Made by a program: the position numbers and the translations under genes. From assembly GCA_002083525.1 (NCBI GenBank), contig LWDM01000023.1, positions 351,861 to 415,860 on the forward strand: a stretch of 64,000 nucleotides of DNA, read 5' to 3'. Positions 43,003 through 52,990 of the stretch are shown here, piece by piece. Origin of the DNA: Proteobacteria bacterium SG_bin9 (lineage in GTDB: Bacteria > Pseudomonadota > Alphaproteobacteria > Rhizobiales > Xanthobacteraceae). Position 1 is the stretch's first letter. Every line of letters begins with the position of its first letter. The notes under the pieces were generated by a model. It was not told the DNA's origin. It saw nothing but the letters and a program-made list of their open reading frames with translations, and did not search any database.

Positions 43003-43848
43003 ATGGCACTCTCGCGGTTCTTATGGGCGCCGGCTTGCGCGCTCCTAACTGTTGGATGCGCGCCTCAGGGCTACCAATACGAAACAGGCAGTTTTGTCGC
43101 TCGACCGATCAACTACTCGGCCGCATCACCGTCAACGGAGGTCTCCCAAGTAGTGCTCGATCCAAAGCAAATTTCTTTGATCCTCGGTTCGAACAACCCA
43201 CCACCGACTGCAGATTGCAGTTCGTGGAAAAGAATAAGCAGCGCCGTTTTTCAGGTAAGCCGCGCGAATGGCAACGTTGCCAGGAACGATCTAGTCGGTG
43301 AGGTGATCCGAGAGGCAAAACGCAGAGGCTGGACGGAAGACGCAGCAAAACAACTGCTAGTGATTTTGGTCGGCGTCTCCGAGGACCCATCTATGAGTGA
43401 AGACGGTTTCGTTCGCGAACAGTACTCCAAGTGCTCAGAAAATGCTTCGAGCACCAACTCAAATCGGCGGAATGTGAATATATCGCTTTACGATTCAAAA
43501 CAGAATGCTCAATCTGAAGGCCATCCCGATCAGCGTCAAGCTGAGATCGCAAACCAACAGAAACTGTTGCAACCCTGTCTTTCCTACCGGTCGCAAGCAA
43601 GTCTAGTCCCGGTATTCAAAGCTAAAGGATATAGCTTGGCGCAAACACAGGAGTACTTTGCTTCGAAGGCGTATAGTCCTAGTGGCATTGCCTATCGAGA
43701 CTCCAAGCAGAGCGAGGCCGTATTAACGGCTCTGGCCAGAGCAGGATACGAAAGCGATCCGACGACATGGAGAGATAGGCAGGGTAAGCAAACAAAGGAT
43801 TTTGCTGAGTATGCTTTCTCGAGGTGCATGAGCGGTGAGATATTCTAG
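43003..43848 (+). CDS. Hypothetical lipoprotein
   Basis: A 281-residue protein with a lipoprotein signal (FLWAPACALLTVGC, Cys19 as the lipidation site). The mature part has no recognised domain, contains several cysteines, and ends in a repeated-looking helical region (FKAKGYSLAQTQEYFASKAY, ARAGYESDPTTWRDRQGK). Its codon usage is less GC-biased than that of the genes to the left, in keeping with island DNA. It may act in the outer membrane or periplasm, possibly in superinfection exclusion, but no direct evidence exists. Confidence 0.6.
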   Translation: MALSRFLWAPACALLTVGCAPQGYQYETGSFVARPINYSAASPSTEVSQVVLDPKQISLILGSNNPPPTADCSSWKRISSAVFQVSRANGNVARNDLVGEVIREAKRRGWTEDAAKQLLVILVGVSEDPSMSEDGFVREQYSKCSENASSTNSNRRNVNISLYDSKQNAQSEGHPDQRQAEIANQQKLLQPCLSYRSQASLVPVFKAKGYSLAQTQEYFASKAYSPSGIAYRDSKQSEAVLTALARAGYESDPTTWRDRQGKQTKDFAEYAFSRCMSGEIF

Positions 43849-44010
43849 TCAGTCTCTTGGCGATGGCACTCGACTACTGGAGGTAATTGAGCACTACTGA
43901 CCGAACGTCGACAACGATTGTTTGACGAGTACGACAGTGCCTCTCGTTCATTTTTGTCGAGAGGCTCGTGGCAGTGGCAGCACTACGCTGCATACACCCA
44001 CGAGGATCTC

Positions 44011-44295
44011 ATGAGCGCTAAGAAGAGACAGTCCACCCAAGCCTCAACAAAGCCGCCTTCAAAGACCGCAGTATCGAAATCAACAACTAAGCAGGCGGCC
44101 GTACTAAAGCTGTTGTCGCGCCCCACCGGAACGACTTTGGCAAAGATCGTCGATGCCACGGGATGGCAGCCTCACTCGGCGCGCGGCTTCCTGGCTGGCG
44201 TCGTCCGCAAGAAACTGAAGCTACCTTTGATCTCCGAAGCGGTCGGCGACACCCGTGTTTACCGGATTGCCCAGAAGACCACGGCGAAGGCATGA
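44011..44295 (+). CDS. DUF3489-domain protein
   Basis: A 94-residue protein. A basic, low-complexity N-terminal third (KRQSTQASTKPPSKTAVSK) precedes the DUF3489 winged-helix-like domain: LLSRPTGTTLAKIVDATGWQ, PHSARGFLAGVVRKKLKLP and TRVYRIA. The ATG at 44011 begins the conserved family start. It overlaps the DUF2924 gene by 4 bp. DUF3489, DUF2924 and a large serine recombinase form a frequently seen cassette in alphaproteobacteria, presumably one mobile or recombination unit. Confidence 0.88.
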   Translation: MSAKKRQSTQASTKPPSKTAVSKSTTKQAAVLKLLSRPTGTTLAKIVDATGWQPHSARGFLAGVVRKKLKLPLISEAVGDTRVYRIAQKTTAKA

Positions 44296-44756
44296 AGCGC
44301 GCCAAGGCTACTGACGATAGCGATGCTGAGCTTGCTCGGCTCGCCACCGCTCCCATCGTTAACCTGCGGAAACAGTACCGGCTCCTTTTCACAAAGGAGC
44401 CGCCAACGGCCTTCGGGCCCGACCTGCTCCGGCGGACTATCGCGCAGCGCATTCAGGAAAAAACGCAAGGCGGTCCTCCGCGGGCTACTCAGAAAGCGCT
44501 GGATCAACTGGTAGAGGCATTCATCCTTCAACCGAAGGCGGCACTCAGCGTTCCGCGCCGGATCAAACCGGGCTCCGAACTTGTCCGTACATGGAAAGGC
44601 ACCGCTTACCGCGTCCGGGTATCATCCACTGGCTTTGCTTACGAAGGACAGACCTACAAGAGCTTGTCCGAGATCGCGACATTGATTACCGGCACCAAGT
44701 GGAACGGGCCTCGCTTCTTTGGTCTGCGCGATCAGGAGCGCGCCAATGCCAGCTAA
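44292..44756 (+). CDS. DUF2924-domain protein
   Basis: A 154-residue protein of the DUF2924 family. It has IVNLRKQYRLLFTKEPPTAFG, then LLRRTIAQRIQEK, and a C-terminal beta domain (GSELVRTWKGTAYRVRVS, YEGQTYKSLSEIATLITGTK, WNGPRFFGL) similar to phage recombination-associated domains. It overlaps both neighbours (4 bp upstream, 11 bp downstream), so it is translationally tied to the recombinase. Its role is unknown; a directionality or DNA-binding factor is plausible. Confidence 0.88.
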   Translation: MKRAKATDDSDAELARLATAPIVNLRKQYRLLFTKEPPTAFGPDLLRRTIAQRIQEKTQGGPPRATQKALDQLVEAFILQPKAALSVPRRIKPGSELVRTWKGTAYRVRVSSTGFAYEGQTYKSLSEIATLITGTKWNGPRFFGLRDQERANAS

Positions 44757-46272
44757 GTCGCCGAAACCAATTCGCTGCGCCATCTACACCCGTAAATCCA
44801 CCGAGCACGGCCTTGAGCTTGAGTTCAACTCGTTGGATGCGCAGCGCGAAGCTTGCGAGGCCTATATCAAGAGCCAAGCCTCACAAGGCTGGCAGGTGGT
44901 CCGCAAGCACTATGACGACCCGGCCTACTCCGGTGGCAATCTTGATCGCCCTGCCCTCAAAACTTTGCTGGCGGACATTGAGGCCGGGCTGGTTGATGTG
45001 ATCGTCGTTTATAAGATCGATCGTTTGACGCGATCACTTGCCGACTTCGCCAAGCTGGTCGAGATGTTCGATGCGCGCTCAATCTCTTTTGTCGCGGTCA
45101 CGCAGCAATTCAACACGACGTCGTCGATGGGCCGACTGACGCTGAACGTACTTTTGTCCTTTGCGCAATTCGAGCGTGAGCTCTCGTCGGAGCGCGTGCG
45201 CGACAAGGTCGCTGCCTCACGGCGGAAAGGCAAGTGGACCGGGGGCACGATCCCGCTGGGTTACGACGTCAAGGACAAGAAGCTCGTGGTCAACGCCAAG
45301 GAGGCGGAGACCGTCAAGACGATCTTCAAGCTCTATATTGAGCATCGCTCGTTCAATGCGGTCGCGGGCGAACTCAACCGGCGCAAGATCGTCAGCAAGC
45401 GCCGCGAAGCCAAGGAGGCGAAGTACCAGGGCGGCATTCCCTTCACTTACGGTCCTCTCGCTCATCTTTTGAAGAACCGCATCTACCTCGGCGAAACCAC
45501 CCACAGCGGCAAATGGTATGCCGGCGAGCACGCGGCGATCGTTGATCGCCGAACATTCGACGCGGTGCAGAAGATCATCGCTGAGAACCGAACAGCGCAT
45601 CGCACCAAGCAGATCGCGAGCGGCGCGCCGCTCGGCGGCAAGCTGTTTGACGACCACGGCAATCTCATGCGCCCGAACTTTTCCGTGAAAAAGGGCGTGC
45701 GCTATCGCTTTTACGTCAGCTCGGCAACGTTGCGTGGTCGCAAAGGCGTTGCTGGAATCGTGACGCGGGTATCAGCCAATGACGTCGAGACGTTGATTGC
45801 AGCCGCTCTTCGCACTCAGCTTAAGCAAGCCGCCAACGCGACCGCCGAGGATATTCTGGCCCAGGTCGAACGCGCGGTAGTGAAAGCTGACTGCATCACC
45901 ATCGCCGCCCGCCGTCACGATGGCGTCGCTGTCGCATTCGACCTCCCTTGGCAGACGCCCAGTCGCAAGGCTTCGCCACAGGTCGAGTTGGTAACGCCTG
46001 TTGTTGATCAGAAGCTGCTGCAGGCGGTGGTGCGAGCACATGCCTGGATCCGGCAGCTTGGCGATGGCACCTTTGCCAACATCGAGGATCTCGCCAAGGC
46101 CGCGGACTATCATCCGAAGGTGGTGCGGCAGAATTTGCGGCTGGCGTTTCTGCCGCCGGAGGTGACGGCCAAGATCGTTGCCGGCGATCCGTTGCCGTTT
46201 ACGTTGGCCACGATCCCGAAGCAGTTGCCGCTCGATTGGGCCGAGCAGCGTCGCGCGCTTCGCCTGCCCTGA
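44746..46272 (+). CDS. Large serine recombinase
   Basis: A 508-residue site-specific recombinase. The resolvase catalytic domain begins CAIYTRKSTEHG, with the nucleophilic Ser18, followed by the conserved arginines in SLDAQREACE and KIDRLTRSLADFAKLVE. Residues about 170-280 form the recombinase domain (GTIPLGYDV, LYIEHRSFNAVAGELN) and later parts a zinc-ribbon-like and coiled region. It would integrate or excise the island by att-site exchange without needing a tRNA. The ATG at 44746 is chosen by homology at the N-terminus. Confidence 0.92.
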   Translation: MPAKSPKPIRCAIYTRKSTEHGLELEFNSLDAQREACEAYIKSQASQGWQVVRKHYDDPAYSGGNLDRPALKTLLADIEAGLVDVIVVYKIDRLTRSLADFAKLVEMFDARSISFVAVTQQFNTTSSMGRLTLNVLLSFAQFERELSSERVRDKVAASRRKGKWTGGTIPLGYDVKDKKLVVNAKEAETVKTIFKLYIEHRSFNAVAGELNRRKIVSKRREAKEAKYQGGIPFTYGPLAHLLKNRIYLGETTHSGKWYAGEHAAIVDRRTFDAVQKIIAENRTAHRTKQIASGAPLGGKLFDDHGNLMRPNFSVKKGVRYRFYVSSATLRGRKGVAGIVTRVSANDVETLIAAALRTQLKQAANATAEDILAQVERAVVKADCITIAARRHDGVAVAFDLPWQTPSRKASPQVELVTPVVDQKLLQAVVRAHAWIRQLGDGTFANIEDLAKAADYHPKVVRQNLRLAFLPPEVTAKIVAGDPLPFTLATIPKQLPLDWAEQRRALRLP

Positions 46273-46405
46273 CCCTGGGCTGCTGACCTCGGATTCGTCC
46301 ATCGAATGTTATGGAACAACGCGAACGACTGATCGGATTTCTGGACGTGTAAACTCGGCTCTAAGATACCATGCACATCAAGCCAACTCTGATCGGCTCC
46401 GAGCT

Positions 46406-49400
46406 TCACTTCTTCCGTCTTGTCAGATCGATACCGATCACGGTGATGTCGTCGATACCGGGGAATCTGCCGGATAGACTATTCCAGTGCTCTTGCAAAG
46501 CGCGTACGAGCTCTTCGAAGTTCACGGACTTACCCGACCCCGGAAGCTCCCAAGCCGTTTTCACGCCTCGATATACCAGTGCGAATATTCCCCGACTAGT
46601 TCTGATGTCTCGCAGGTAGTCCCCGGCTAGCTGGTTCTCAAGCCGTTCAAAAAGTTGGTTTCCTGACCAGTTGTCGGCAATCTTCAATTCCACCGGTACT
46701 GGAGCATCGATCTCGGTTCTATGAAATCTAAGGTCTGGCTTCTTACTATCGGCCATCTCTTCTTCTTGCGGGATTGAGTACCGCCCAAAAGCTTTCTCAC
46801 GAAGCATGTGCCCAATAAAGTTTCGAAGCTCTGTCTCCCGATCGATCTTCTGGACGACCGAAGCGATGCTATCATCGCCCTCTTCAAGACTATCTTTCAG
46901 ATCAAGCAGCCGCAGCACTGCAAGATCGGCTAGCTCCTTGTGTGTTCGGGGCACCCGATCTAATCGATCGTGGAACTGCCAGACATTCTCGGCCGTCCAT
47001 GGCTGCAGATCAGCATCCTGTTCGGCCTTCTCCCTGACTAGTCTCTCCAAGTAAGGAAAGGACGGGTTCTGTTTGGAATTGACCGCAATTTCACTCAGGG
47101 CGAGATAAGCGTCTTTACCGGGAATCTTGTTCAGCTCTTGTAAAATTCTATTTCTCGCATCTTGAGCATCATCCCGTAGGCCGGGCGAAAAAACACCTCC
47201 ACCAGTGCGATCGATATCGTCTGCTGTACGAATGTGTTCGTGCATTGTGAAGTACAGCGCTTTCAAGTGTTGCGGCGTAAGCAATCGACCCCGCGTACCG
47301 AAAGTCTCTGAGCGCCTACCACCCCATAGCTTCGTAACAAATTCCATCGCAAATAACGTCCGGTCTGCGTCGATACTCAAGCTTCCCAAATGAGTTAGCA
47401 AAATCGGCATCGCAGCGTCTGGGTCGACACCCATCCACACCGCAAACCAATCTGCGAGATGATCGGCAGGCACTATCCCGATTTTCTTCTGCGCTAATCG
47501 CGCGACATCAGCGTCTTCAACTTGCGAGCCCTGAATGATTTTTAGAATCTGCTGCAGGCTGCGAAGGTTTTTTGGCTCTTCCTTATCGAGCATCACATAA
47601 AGCGACGGAGCTAGATCATTCCAAGTCCATTGTCCCGACCAACTAACGTCGTGCAAAACATAGTGACTGTCTTCGGCAGCAATCCCGTTTTCAAGCTCGT
47701 ACTCAATCTCTTTCAGAATAACCTTGGTCGCAATAGCATGATGTCGGCTGTAAAAATTGGGAAACCAAGATGGAAACCCATTCATCTCATAAAGCGCGTA
47801 CCTCACAGCTTGCTCGGCATCGCTCTTGCTTAGATTCTCCAACCAGTTTGGAACCTCAAGGGATTCAATTTCCAAACCAGTTAAACCGAAAATCACCATA
47901 ATCGGTGTTGTATTCTTTGGTGCTCCCTCTGAACGCAATACGGGCTTATACCGTCGCCAATAAGCTAAGACACCTTCACGATATGCCATGGCGACTTCTT
48001 CGCCAAAGATTGGCGTTAGTTCTCGCCAACGACTACCAGTCCATTTAGTCGATGCGCCATCCTTCTCGCGAAGTTTCTCGTGCAAGTACCATTGAACGCG
48101 CGAAATATCTGCTGGATTCGGCAACTTCGGATCACGAGCGAGATTTAGATTCTTTTGTACAAACGTTTTATCGCGCTCGAATTGCTCTGCATCCTTTTTC
48201 GCGCGGGCTGCGGCTCGTTGCTTCCACTTTGCTTCTTCCTTTTTCCATTGGTTGGCTTGCGGCGGTGGATTCAGCATCAATTCCAGACGCTCTTCGAGTT
48301 CGGCGTTACTTGCGCACGATGATTTTAGCTTTTGAACGAGGTCCTTCGGCTTCCCATTTTGGGTATAGATCGCGAACGCAAGGGAAAGAGATACCAATTT
48401 GTCGTCTTGTTCGGTCCTAGATCGCATCCACTCACAAACGCGATCGAAATCATCGAGCGTGAACGTCCAGAACGCGCCGAATACTTGAGCTTGCCAATAA
48501 TCGGTTACGCGTTCGGACTTTTTCCGTGTGACAATCTCCCGTGTTGTCTCAACGTCATACCAAAAAGACGCATTATTTAATTCTCGCCAATCGGAAACAG
48601 CCTTGTCGAACTCGACCTTGACGTTGCGAAGGTCGCTTTCCCAATGCTGCGCGGCTCGAAATTTGTACAGGACATTTAAGCTATCGCTGTGAGTTGCGTG
48701 CGCGTGCTTCTCTTTGATGAGTCGATTAACAGCGCGCGAAGCGGCGTTCATTAGCCATGAAAAACGCTGGGATATTTCGCAGTACCCTCGTTCTATGAAG
48801 GGTTGCTCATTCAAGAAGGAACGAAATCCGGCCAGTAAATGAGGCAGATGCTGTAACGGTGTCCGATCGACGAATGACTCAAGTGCGTCTGCAAACCGAT
48901 CAACGGAATGGCGCCGCTTGTCCTCGCTTTTCTCTATCGCTGCCAGAATCCAATCAATAGTCTCGGCTGTCGGCTCTAGCTCAGTCACAAGCTCGCCTAA
49001 CCAATCGCGATTTAGTCGCGGCGACTCTTTTAGGAAGGCTTGCCTTACTTCATCGAGATCGGCTTTTGTTCCAATCTCTCGCAAAGCCCTGAACGCTGAG
49101 ATACGCGTGTAGCGCGATGCGGTGCTATTGAATGCAATGTTTTTGGCTTGTGGGAGAAGTGACTTCAGTCGTCCTAGCCAGATCATGCGAACAAGAAATC
49201 CGCTGACCTCGTCGTTGGACGCATACTTTGCAAGGAGCGTGGCGATGTCACTTTCGATGTCAGGTTGGGCAAATCGCTGAACAGCAGAATATTCAGTCGC
49301 AGAACGCACGATAACATTTTGCGCAATCTTCTCTGTAACCTCGCCAAGTATCTTTCGCCTTGTCCCCAGTGGTAAGGCACTTGGGTCGCCGCCCTCAAAG

Positions 49401-50776
49401 ATGACCTCGGGCGCTATCTTGCTTATCTGCTCTCTAATCTTGTCGTCAGAGATAGCTAGCCAAGGTAGGATGGGGCGCATCGTTGGGACCAGCACGGTCA
49501 TTCCGTACTGCCGGCGAAATAAGAGCGCCTCTATTGATCGTCGAGATGCTGGCCGCTCCAGCAAGTGCGCTAGCCACATCGCTGTCAAATATTCGCGTAC
49601 AGATCGGTGATGAAATCGAACCGTCCCATAGATTGCGTTGTCAAATATCGGACGGGACAATAGAGCTGCGATCTCAGCGTCATCCCATCCAGGCAATGCG
49701 GACCTTGGCGATAGTCCCTTCTTGTTCTCCGAACCGTCGGGAACCCGGATTGTTTGCACTTGCGCCATGGTCGCTGCAGCAGCTAGCAGCATCGCCCCTT
49801 CACGAACTCGTTCGTTGGAAATTGGTCTTGCTTCGGCACGCTGTGCGTCCCGCTCGGTTAGACGGCGGGTGACGCTGTTCTCCATGATTTCAAGGCGGTT
49901 GCCGATGCGGCCCTTCTCTAACCAGAACGCAATCACTTCGTCCAAGTCCTGAGGCCTTGTCGTAAACGACCATGCATCAACGCGCTCAATCTCCTCCAGA
50001 AATTGGGCAGCATCTTTGACGCCTTTAGCTGCCGCGAATTTACCAACTTGATCGCGAGAAAGGTCATCCAGTGCGACGATCTTGAAATTTGGACTACCGG
50101 TTTCTTTTCGCTCTTCTGTTTCAAGTATGGTCTCAGAGATGATCGCATCGATCTCAAGATCAACTTCATCCGTGGCATTGTCTGCTGCAACGGCTTTGGT
50201 CTGGTGCGGGTAACCGGCATGTTTTTCACACAGATCGAAATCTGTCTTTGGGCGCCAAGCATGCGTTCGACCGGTTAGTACAAGCGTTACCCTTTCTTTC
50301 GCTTTTTCTATTCGCTTACCAAGTCTTCGAATTGCACGTTCGAAATCCTGAGGACTTCTCAGCCGAGCTTCGTCAACCGAATCGAGCAGAAGCCAACCAG
50401 CGTCGGCCGATGCTAGCCATGCGTCGAATTCTTCGGCTGAACCGATTTCGAAAGCGATCTCGAAATCGTCGGGTATTAGCTCCAGCCGCAAGAAGAACGC
50501 CGCTTTGCCTTCATCGCGTAGCCGTGCAGCAACGTGCCTAATTTCCTGAGTTTTTCCAGAGCCAGCTTCGGACAAAATGACGGTTCTGGGATTCTTTAAC
50601 AACTCATCCCAAGAGATCTGGCTTCGGACAGCAAACACTTGAGAGATGTCTATATCGTCGCTCTTCCCGGCGTGCTCGGAAAGCTCATGGAATGTGCGAT
50701 TCAATTCGACGAAATCGCTTTCACGTTCTGAATTGGCTGGCACGGCTAGGTGTCTCTCCCGAAAATGATTGACCAC
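46406..50776 (-). CDS. STAND/NACHT-like NTPase with C-terminal PD-(D/E)XK nuclease (candidate anti-phage protein)
   Basis: A 1456-residue protein. The NTPase has Walker A SEAGSGKT (69-76), Walker B LLLDSVDE (129-136) and a TGRTHAWRP sensor (168-176). FHHRSVREYL (388-397) matches the winged-helix end of NACHT/STAND modules. Residues about 420-1270 are helical and repeat-like (HEAT/ARM-type), a plausible sensor. The C-terminus has D1348, E1363 and K1365 (KPDLRF, VPVELK) and a following Gln, the PD-(D/E)XK nuclease pattern. Classical Avs proteins carry the effector at the N-terminus, so the order is reversed here. The start is GTG with a weak ribosome-binding site. The base composition is AT-richer than the surroundings. 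Confidence 0.8.
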   Translation of the reverse strand: MVNHFRERHLAVPANSERESDFVELNRTFHELSEHAGKSDDIDISQVFAVRSQISWDELLKNPRTVILSEAGSGKTQEIRHVAARLRDEGKAAFFLRLELIPDDFEIAFEIGSAEEFDAWLASADAGWLLLDSVDEARLRSPQDFERAIRRLGKRIEKAKERVTLVLTGRTHAWRPKTDFDLCEKHAGYPHQTKAVAADNATDEVDLEIDAIISETILETEERKETGSPNFKIVALDDLSRDQVGKFAAAKGVKDAAQFLEEIERVDAWSFTTRPQDLDEVIAFWLEKGRIGNRLEIMENSVTRRLTERDAQRAEARPISNERVREGAMLLAAAATMAQVQTIRVPDGSENKKGLSPRSALPGWDDAEIAALLSRPIFDNAIYGTVRFHHRSVREYLTAMWLAHLLERPASRRSIEALLFRRQYGMTVLVPTMRPILPWLAISDDKIREQISKIAPEVIFEGGDPSALPLGTRRKILGEVTEKIAQNVIVRSATEYSAVQRFAQPDIESDIATLLAKYASNDEVSGFLVRMIWLGRLKSLLPQAKNIAFNSTASRYTRISAFRALREIGTKADLDEVRQAFLKESPRLNRDWLGELVTELEPTAETIDWILAAIEKSEDKRRHSVDRFADALESFVDRTPLQHLPHLLAGFRSFLNEQPFIERGYCEISQRFSWLMNAASRAVNRLIKEKHAHATHSDSLNVLYKFRAAQHWESDLRNVKVEFDKAVSDWRELNNASFWYDVETTREIVTRKKSERVTDYWQAQVFGAFWTFTLDDFDRVCEWMRSRTEQDDKLVSLSLAFAIYTQNGKPKDLVQKLKSSCASNAELEERLELMLNPPPQANQWKKEEAKWKQRAAARAKKDAEQFERDKTFVQKNLNLARDPKLPNPADISRVQWYLHEKLREKDGASTKWTGSRWRELTPIFGEEVAMAYREGVLAYWRRYKPVLRSEGAPKNTTPIMVIFGLTGLEIESLEVPNWLENLSKSDAEQAVRYALYEMNGFPSWFPNFYSRHHAIATKVILKEIEYELENGIAAEDSHYVLHDVSWSGQWTWNDLAPSLYVMLDKEEPKNLRSLQQILKIIQGSQVEDADVARLAQKKIGIVPADHLADWFAVWMGVDPDAAMPILLTHLGSLSIDADRTLFAMEFVTKLWGGRRSETFGTRGRLLTPQHLKALYFTMHEHIRTADDIDRTGGGVFSPGLRDDAQDARNRILQELNKIPGKDAYLALSEIAVNSKQNPSFPYLERLVREKAEQDADLQPWTAENVWQFHDRLDRVPRTHKELADLAVLRLLDLKDSLEEGDDSIASVVQKIDRETELRNFIGHMLREKAFGRYSIPQEEEMADSKKPDLRFHRTEIDAPVPVELKIADNWSGNQLFERLENQLAGDYLRDIRTSRGIFALVYRGVKTAWELPGSGKSVNFEELVRALQEHWNSLSGRFPGIDDITVIGIDLTRRKK

Positions 50777-51238
50777 AAAGATATCTCAGGCGCGCGGAAG
50801 CTAAAAACATGGCATCAGTTTTGATTGTGGCAAGTCAGAGCGTCGCACAGCTCGTTATCAGCCGCTAAGTCTGTCAATTACCAATTCCGGTACTTCTGGC
50901 TGTTCACCCTGCTAGAGAAAGGCATTACAAGGCGTGCCACTCGCTCTGAAGAACTTACCGTAACGCAACCAGAGATCGGCGAACTCCTTCCGCAACATGA
51001 TCGCGTGAATCTGGAGGGAGAATTCGCATATCGTCCGGACACTGCTGGCCACGATACGCCGCACGTTCGCATCCAATATGTTCGAATGCATCAAGATGTG
51101 GACCGCGCCTATGTAGTCTGATCGGCATCAATGCTGCATTGAGGCGCTTGTGCGCTCGAACAGCGCAATACGGATTGCTGCCTAGAAGCGCTCACCAACC
51201 AATTGGAGCGTCATGTGCCCTCGTTCAGATAGGTCTAT
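50777..51238. other. Non-coding or decayed stretch between the NTPase gene and mkoB
   Basis: About 460 bp. A 98-codon frame (50825-51121, plus) and overlapping short minus-strand frames exist, but none has a recognisable domain or a good ribosome-binding site. It may hold the promoter of the NTPase gene or the remains of a mobile gene. No hairpin terminator with a clear T-run was seen. Confidence 0.45.
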
Positions 51239-52990
51239 TCAAAGGCTAGGCCAGATAATCGAGAGCTTGATCGCTAGAGCACGAGCCAATCCGGTGCGGT
51301 GAATGTGAACGCCGATTTCCCCCAAGGTCGATCCTGGAGGAGATGTCCAAGAGCACCAGTTAATGCTGGTCACGACGATATCGTCGTCTCCCCACAGTAG
51401 AAATTTGGCGTGAAATCCTTCCGAGATGCGCAGTAATCGTACGCCACGATCCCGAACATCAAGCGCCAAGTTTGCAGCGCCAACACCGGTGACCTTCCCT
51501 GCAACGCTCCCATAAATGACCACAGGTTCAGTGGTTGCAGTGGCCGCCGCAACCTCGGCCGGAATTATCGCACTCGGAAACGCCGAGTTACCAAACTTGT
51601 CGCTAGCAACGATGAAACGAGTTGGTCGACTTCCGCTCGCCTCCCGCAATACTGCATCGTGCGACTGTCCCTGCACGAGTCGAGCTGCATGAGGACCTCC
51701 AACGGCCGGCCGCCTGGCAAGCACGGTAGCGCGTGTATGCAGTTCCGCCGCCGTTTCGGCTCGAAAGCCGGGTTTAGAAACAAGCGCTGCAAAGGCTTCA
51801 AGAGATGCTGCTACCAGCGCCGGCTCGCGCAATACGACAGATAGCTCCATTCGCTTGAAGTTGGTGTAGAGCCAATTGCACGAGCCTATCACGGCAAAAA
51901 AGTTCTCTTCGCCATCATCAGCTATCAACAGTTTAGCGTGCGACCCAGTGGACTTCAGATGGATTCGTACCCGGTCGCGCAACATCTCATCGGCGGCGAT
52001 TTCCTGCGCAAGCGCGGTCGCTTCGCGCATCGTCTTTTCGCCAGGCTCGTCGCTGGTGCCTGAACCCCAAAATATATCTATCTTAGCGCCTCTGCGAACG
52101 GCCTCGCGAAATTCCCGGGTCCATGCCGAGAAACCGTCTCTCCTCAAGAATGTCGAATGGATAAATATCCGCCTAGTTGCACTACCAAGGATACGCTTCA
52201 TCAATTCACGGTGCCCATCCCCGCCGAATACTATGTCGGCGTCGTCGATCCGCGTAGAAACGGTAGGACCGATTGCGAGATCGTCCTCATCGTTGATCAT
52301 CGAATCGACAACAATCGGTCGCGCTGCCTGCGTGGTCTTGGCGACGCGCGCAACCTCCGCTAACAGCGCAGCTGGAGCAGTACTTGGAAGGCCTCTCATA
52401 TCGTCACCATCGACGACAACCATCATGAACTCATTCTGTCTCTCGACAAACGTATCCCCATCGAAGAACAAGAGGTTTTCATCCTCCCGGAGTACTTTCT
52501 GAATACGAATGAAGTTTTCCGGTGGGGTCGTCTTGGGCAGCGTTCCCCTCACTTGTATGTTGCGAACGTCGATTCCGTTCTCGCGGAGAGACTGAATTGC
52601 CAAGTCCGATTTGGCTTCAACGTCCCGCCGCTTGTAGACCGTTCCGGAAATCGTGTCATAGACGAACGCAACATTGCGAGTGACGCGCTGTTTAGCGGTC
52701 GGTATCGACGACCCGCTAGCGACCACCGCTTTGCCGTACGTCGTCGTCCGAAAGGCGGGAACGCCACCCAGAATAACCGACTCAACAAGTCTGAAACGCA
52801 TCATCCGCAATATCACCGCGAGCACTACGCGCCGGGGCACGTCAATTTCATCGGCCAACTTGCTTGCGGATTGGCTTTCTCGGGAAAGCGCCCAGAGAAT
52901 TAGTTCGTCAAGCGCGCTCCATCCACGCCCTTTTTCAATCACCGCTTTCGCCGAGACGCGTCTAATTGGGATGGCGACCAGCACACTCAT
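51239..52990 (-). CDS. mkoB: Phospholipase D-like defence nuclease with winged helix (MkoB-like)
   Basis: A 583-residue protein. Residues about 20-95 look like a winged helix (DELILWALSRESQSASKLADEID, VLAVILRMMRFRLV). Two HKD motifs follow: SHAKLLIADDG with His351 and Lys353 plus GSCNW, and GFHAKFLLWGDDD with His527 and Lys529 plus SINW. Together they form one PLD active site, used as a nuclease or phosphodiesterase. The ATG overlaps the stop of the helicase gene (ATGA), so the two are one operon. A PLD protein paired with a kinase-helicase fusion is the architecture of type I Mokosh, in which this protein is MkoB. Confidence 0.82.
   Translation of the reverse strand: MSVLVAIPIRRVSAKAVIEKGRGWSALDELILWALSRESQSASKLADEIDVPRRVVLAVILRMMRFRLVESVILGGVPAFRTTTYGKAVVASGSSIPTAKQRVTRNVAFVYDTISGTVYKRRDVEAKSDLAIQSLRENGIDVRNIQVRGTLPKTTPPENFIRIQKVLREDENLLFFDGDTFVERQNEFMMVVVDGDDMRGLPSTAPAALLAEVARVAKTTQAARPIVVDSMINDEDDLAIGPTVSTRIDDADIVFGGDGHRELMKRILGSATRRIFIHSTFLRRDGFSAWTREFREAVRRGAKIDIFWGSGTSDEPGEKTMREATALAQEIAADEMLRDRVRIHLKSTGSHAKLLIADDGEENFFAVIGSCNWLYTNFKRMELSVVLREPALVAASLEAFAALVSKPGFRAETAAELHTRATVLARRPAVGGPHAARLVQGQSHDAVLREASGSRPTRFIVASDKFGNSAFPSAIIPAEVAAATATTEPVVIYGSVAGKVTGVGAANLALDVRDRGVRLLRISEGFHAKFLLWGDDDIVVTSINWCSWTSPPGSTLGEIGVHIHRTGLARALAIKLSIIWPSL

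Noticed and set aside
46406..50776. Classical Avs (AVAST) protein
   Set aside because: Avs proteins have the effector at the N-terminus before the NTPase; here the NTPase is at the N-terminus and the nuclease motif at the C-terminus.
50825..51121. 98-codon plus-strand frame between the NTPase gene and mkoB
   Set aside because: No motif, no good ribosome-binding site, and competing frames on the other strand; kept only as an unassigned stretch.
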